Of a stretch of 7,059 nt of DNA, positions 5,831 through 7,059 are shown in pieces. Source of the stretch: Nitrospinota bacterium (GTDB taxonomy: Bacteria > Nitrospinota_A > UBA7883); NCBI GenBank assembly GCA_029880775.1, contig JAOUNV010000097.1, positions 1-7,059 of the forward strand. Direction: 5' to 3'. The number at the start of each line of letters is the position of its first letter. The stretch's first letter is position 1. The position numbers and the translations under genes are program-made. The notes beneath the pieces were generated by a model, which was not told where the DNA came from, did not search any database, and saw only the letters and a list, made by a program, of their open reading frames with translations.

Positions 5831-6252
5831 ATGATCGGAGCGATAATAGCGCAGGGAAGAGTACGAGCGGGAATCGAAAACATCAACAGACGGGCTTAGA
5901 CGGTTTGCTGGCCAATTGGGCGGATGGCGGGATACTGATATATCCTGGCAAGGGTTCAGCAAGCGGCAGGTTCGAAGGCAAGGAGGCGATAGGGAAGTGG
6001 TGGGAAAACACCTTCGAGTATTTTCCTGAGCTCAAGTTTACGGTTAACCATGTTCTGGTGGAGAATGTTTTCGACTTCATGGGGACCAACGTAATAGCCG
6101 TAAGCTGTGACATCAAAGCGCGGAACCGGCATGGTGTGGAATTCGAGACCTGTGCCGTCAACTTGATGAAAATCCGAAAAAGGAAAATCGTGGAAGCGAG
6201 GTATTTCTTCTTCAGCTCCAGGGAAGAGATTGACATGATCGCCTCCAGGTAG
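5831..6252 (+). pseudogene. SnoaL/NTF2-like protein gene broken by a one-base frameshift
   Basis: From ATG 5831 the frame reads MIGAIIAQGRVRAG and on to NINRR, a typical N-terminal helix of SnoaL-like (NTF2-fold) proteins, then hits TAG at 5897. The rest of the domain continues in another frame: LDGLLANWADGG, YPGKGSASGRFEGKEAIG, the FPELKFTV strand, NVIAVSCDIKA and the C-terminal strands to 6252. Adding one base between 5894 and 5895 (for example A, giving RRDLDGLL) rejoins the halves into a protein of about 140 residues, the normal length. The fold covers steroid isomerases, polyketide cyclases and many proteins of unknown role, so no reaction can be assigned. The longer open frame from 5728 contains about 55 unrelated residues before the domain and should not be taken as the real start. 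A sequencing error is the alternative to true decay. Confidence 0.8.
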
Positions 6253-6315
6253 GAAGCGGATGTCGCCAGGCTGGTGAAAGAATGCCCATGGGACAAGGGT
6301 AAAAGCTGACGGGTC

Positions 6316-6697
6316 CGCCATGGCGCCAAGACCCCACTGCGCCAAAGTGGCCGCCGCGCTGAACCCTGTCCACACCAGCATATAAGCCAGCGTGAAAAGC
6401 CTTGTGGGCCCAGCTTTCGGAGCGATCCGCGTTAACCCTGGCGAATGTCAAGATCATCGGCGCCGCCGAGGGCGTCATCATCGCCACCATCATAACGGCC
6501 CACATGAAAAAGATCATAAGCGCATATGGCACGGACCAACCTACCGCGCTGGGGGAAATGAGACTGGAAACCTCAGTGCGCATGCCATAGGCCATCCACA
6601 CCAGGTATCCCCATGAAATAAAAATAAGAGCGGCAATTCCGGCTAGGGTCACCACCCTCTCCCTGCGAATCAGCTTAACAAGGGCGCTATCTTCCAT
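6316..6697 (-). pseudogene. DUF2182 membrane protein gene, frameshifted and truncated
   Basis: ATG 6697 opens a DUF2182 protein, a family of predicted metal-binding integral membrane proteins. It has a basic start (IRRERVV), a first membrane segment at about 16-37 and the family signature MWAVMMVAMMTPSAAPM at 65-81. After FARVN (about residue 89, near 6432-6428) this frame loses similarity. The +1 frame then continues it with RLFTLAYMLVWTGFSAAA and TLAQW down to about 6316. Removing one base from AACGCGG restores VNRIAPKAG. The second half of the family, with its remaining helices and the TPLK/CLxxCR motif, is not found in any frame; beyond 6316 the sequence soon meets the convergent SnoaL-like gene. 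The gene starts six bases after the S24 gene stops, so they probably formed an operon. It is almost certainly non-functional unless the shift is a sequencing error and the end was misread. Confidence 0.72.
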
Positions 6698-6703
6698 ACC
6701 CTG

Positions 6704-7059
6704 CTACAACCTGTGCCCCACCCACACCACACGGCCGATGACCCTGGGCCCTTCGTCTTCAGTAGCGCGCACAGGCTCCGGGCTGTAGCGTTGATTGTCG
6801 GAGACCAGCAAAAACCCATCGGCGGTGGTCTGGATCCTTTTCACCACCAGGTCTTCACCACGCAAGATCACGAATATCCCGCCGTCCGTAAGCCTCTCCT
6901 GGCTGCTATCCACCAGCAGGATATCCCCCTCATCAATGGTCGGCTCCATGCTGTCGCCCCGGGCGCGCACCACCACCAGCCCCCCCACCGGCAGCCGAAG
7001 CTCGCTTTTCAACCAATCGAGCCTAAACGCGATCCGGTCGATAACCTTGTCCCCATCTG
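6704..7059 (-). CDS. S24-family (LexA/CI-like) repressor, C-terminal part; 5' end beyond the window
   Basis: The frame is open from the right edge to TAG at 6706-6704. It contains a complete S24 peptidase domain: the RARGDSMEPTI motif with the catalytic Ser (codon 6952-6950), GDILLVDSS, then the catalytic Lys in VVKRI (codon 6841-6839), and the closing SDNQRYSPE and VIGRVVWVG strands. A TTG at 7012 could start the frame, but the open codons upstream read VIDRIAFRLDWL, the usual linker before this domain in phage-type repressors. The true start and a probable N-terminal DNA-binding domain therefore lie to the right. Such proteins repress promoters and are inactivated by RecA-stimulated self-cleavage; the cleavage site itself is not in view. 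It lies on the chromosomal side of the tRNA scar. Confidence 0.9.
   Translation of the reverse strand, partial: DGDKVIDRIAFRLDWLKSELRLPVGGLVVVRARGDSMEPTIDEGDILLVDSSQERLTDGGIFVILRGEDLVVKRIQTTADGFLLVSDNQRYSPEPVRATEDEGPRVIGRVVWVGHRL

Noticed and set aside
5883..6329. A 148-codon minus-strand frame antisense to the SnoaL-like gene
   Set aside because: It contains a faint DUF2182-like stretch (TSASYLEAI) that might be a further-shifted remnant, but the match is too weak and too far from its expected spacing to use.

Overview
The window shows the right-hand end of an integrated mobile element (about 1-5649) joined to a short stretch of host chromosome (about 5650-7059). The host is probably a Gram-negative bacterium of middling GC content. 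Some right-flank genes (a SnoaL/NTF2-like protein starting MIGAIIA, a DUF2182 membrane protein, an S24 repressor) remind me of Deltaproteobacteria or Nitrospinota, but that is a low-confidence guess.

The element is bounded on the right by a 45-base 3' fragment of a tRNA gene. It runs from the anticodon loop with a CCT anticodon (Arg) through the T arm to CCA, with no 5' half upstream. This is the usual scar of a tyrosine-recombinase element that entered a tRNA 3' end. The intact tRNA should lie at the other end, left of the window. Next to the scar are a repeat-rich attachment region, with three perfect copies and one near copy of CCAAGTAATC, and a 424-residue tyrosine integrase pointing into the element.

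Two gene groups follow, all on the minus strand. The first is a HigB-2-type RelE/ParE toxin (4115-3807) and its Xre antitoxin (3810-3541), overlapping by ATGA, with an unrecognised protein (3508-2798) 32 bases downstream. The toxin promoter has a strong -10 inside a 15-base operator palindrome and lies so close to the AUG that the message should be leaderless. The second group is a replication module: an AlpA-like helix-turn-helix protein, a small CHC2 zinc-finger primase protein and a large TOPRIM-DUF3987 primase/helicase. Its three genes overlap or nearly abut, and the last runs off the left edge with 696 codons open. A 200-base gap upstream of the AlpA-like gene holds a perfect TATAAT and an array of AATTCC/GGAATT half-sites.

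Int + AlpA + primase/helicase with no capsid genes in view is the core of Gram-negative satellite-like islands (PICI-like or CP4-57-like). On this reading Int and AlpA control integration and excision, the split primase/helicase drives replication after excision, and the toxin-antitoxin pair stabilises the element. The cargo and the left end lie outside the window.

Right of the scar, two convergent chromosomal genes are broken. The SnoaL-like gene has a one-base deletion after 21 codons. The DUF2182 gene has a one-base insertion near codon 90 and no recognisable 3' half. The DUF2182 gene follows an S24 (LexA/CI-like) repressor gene that enters from the right edge.
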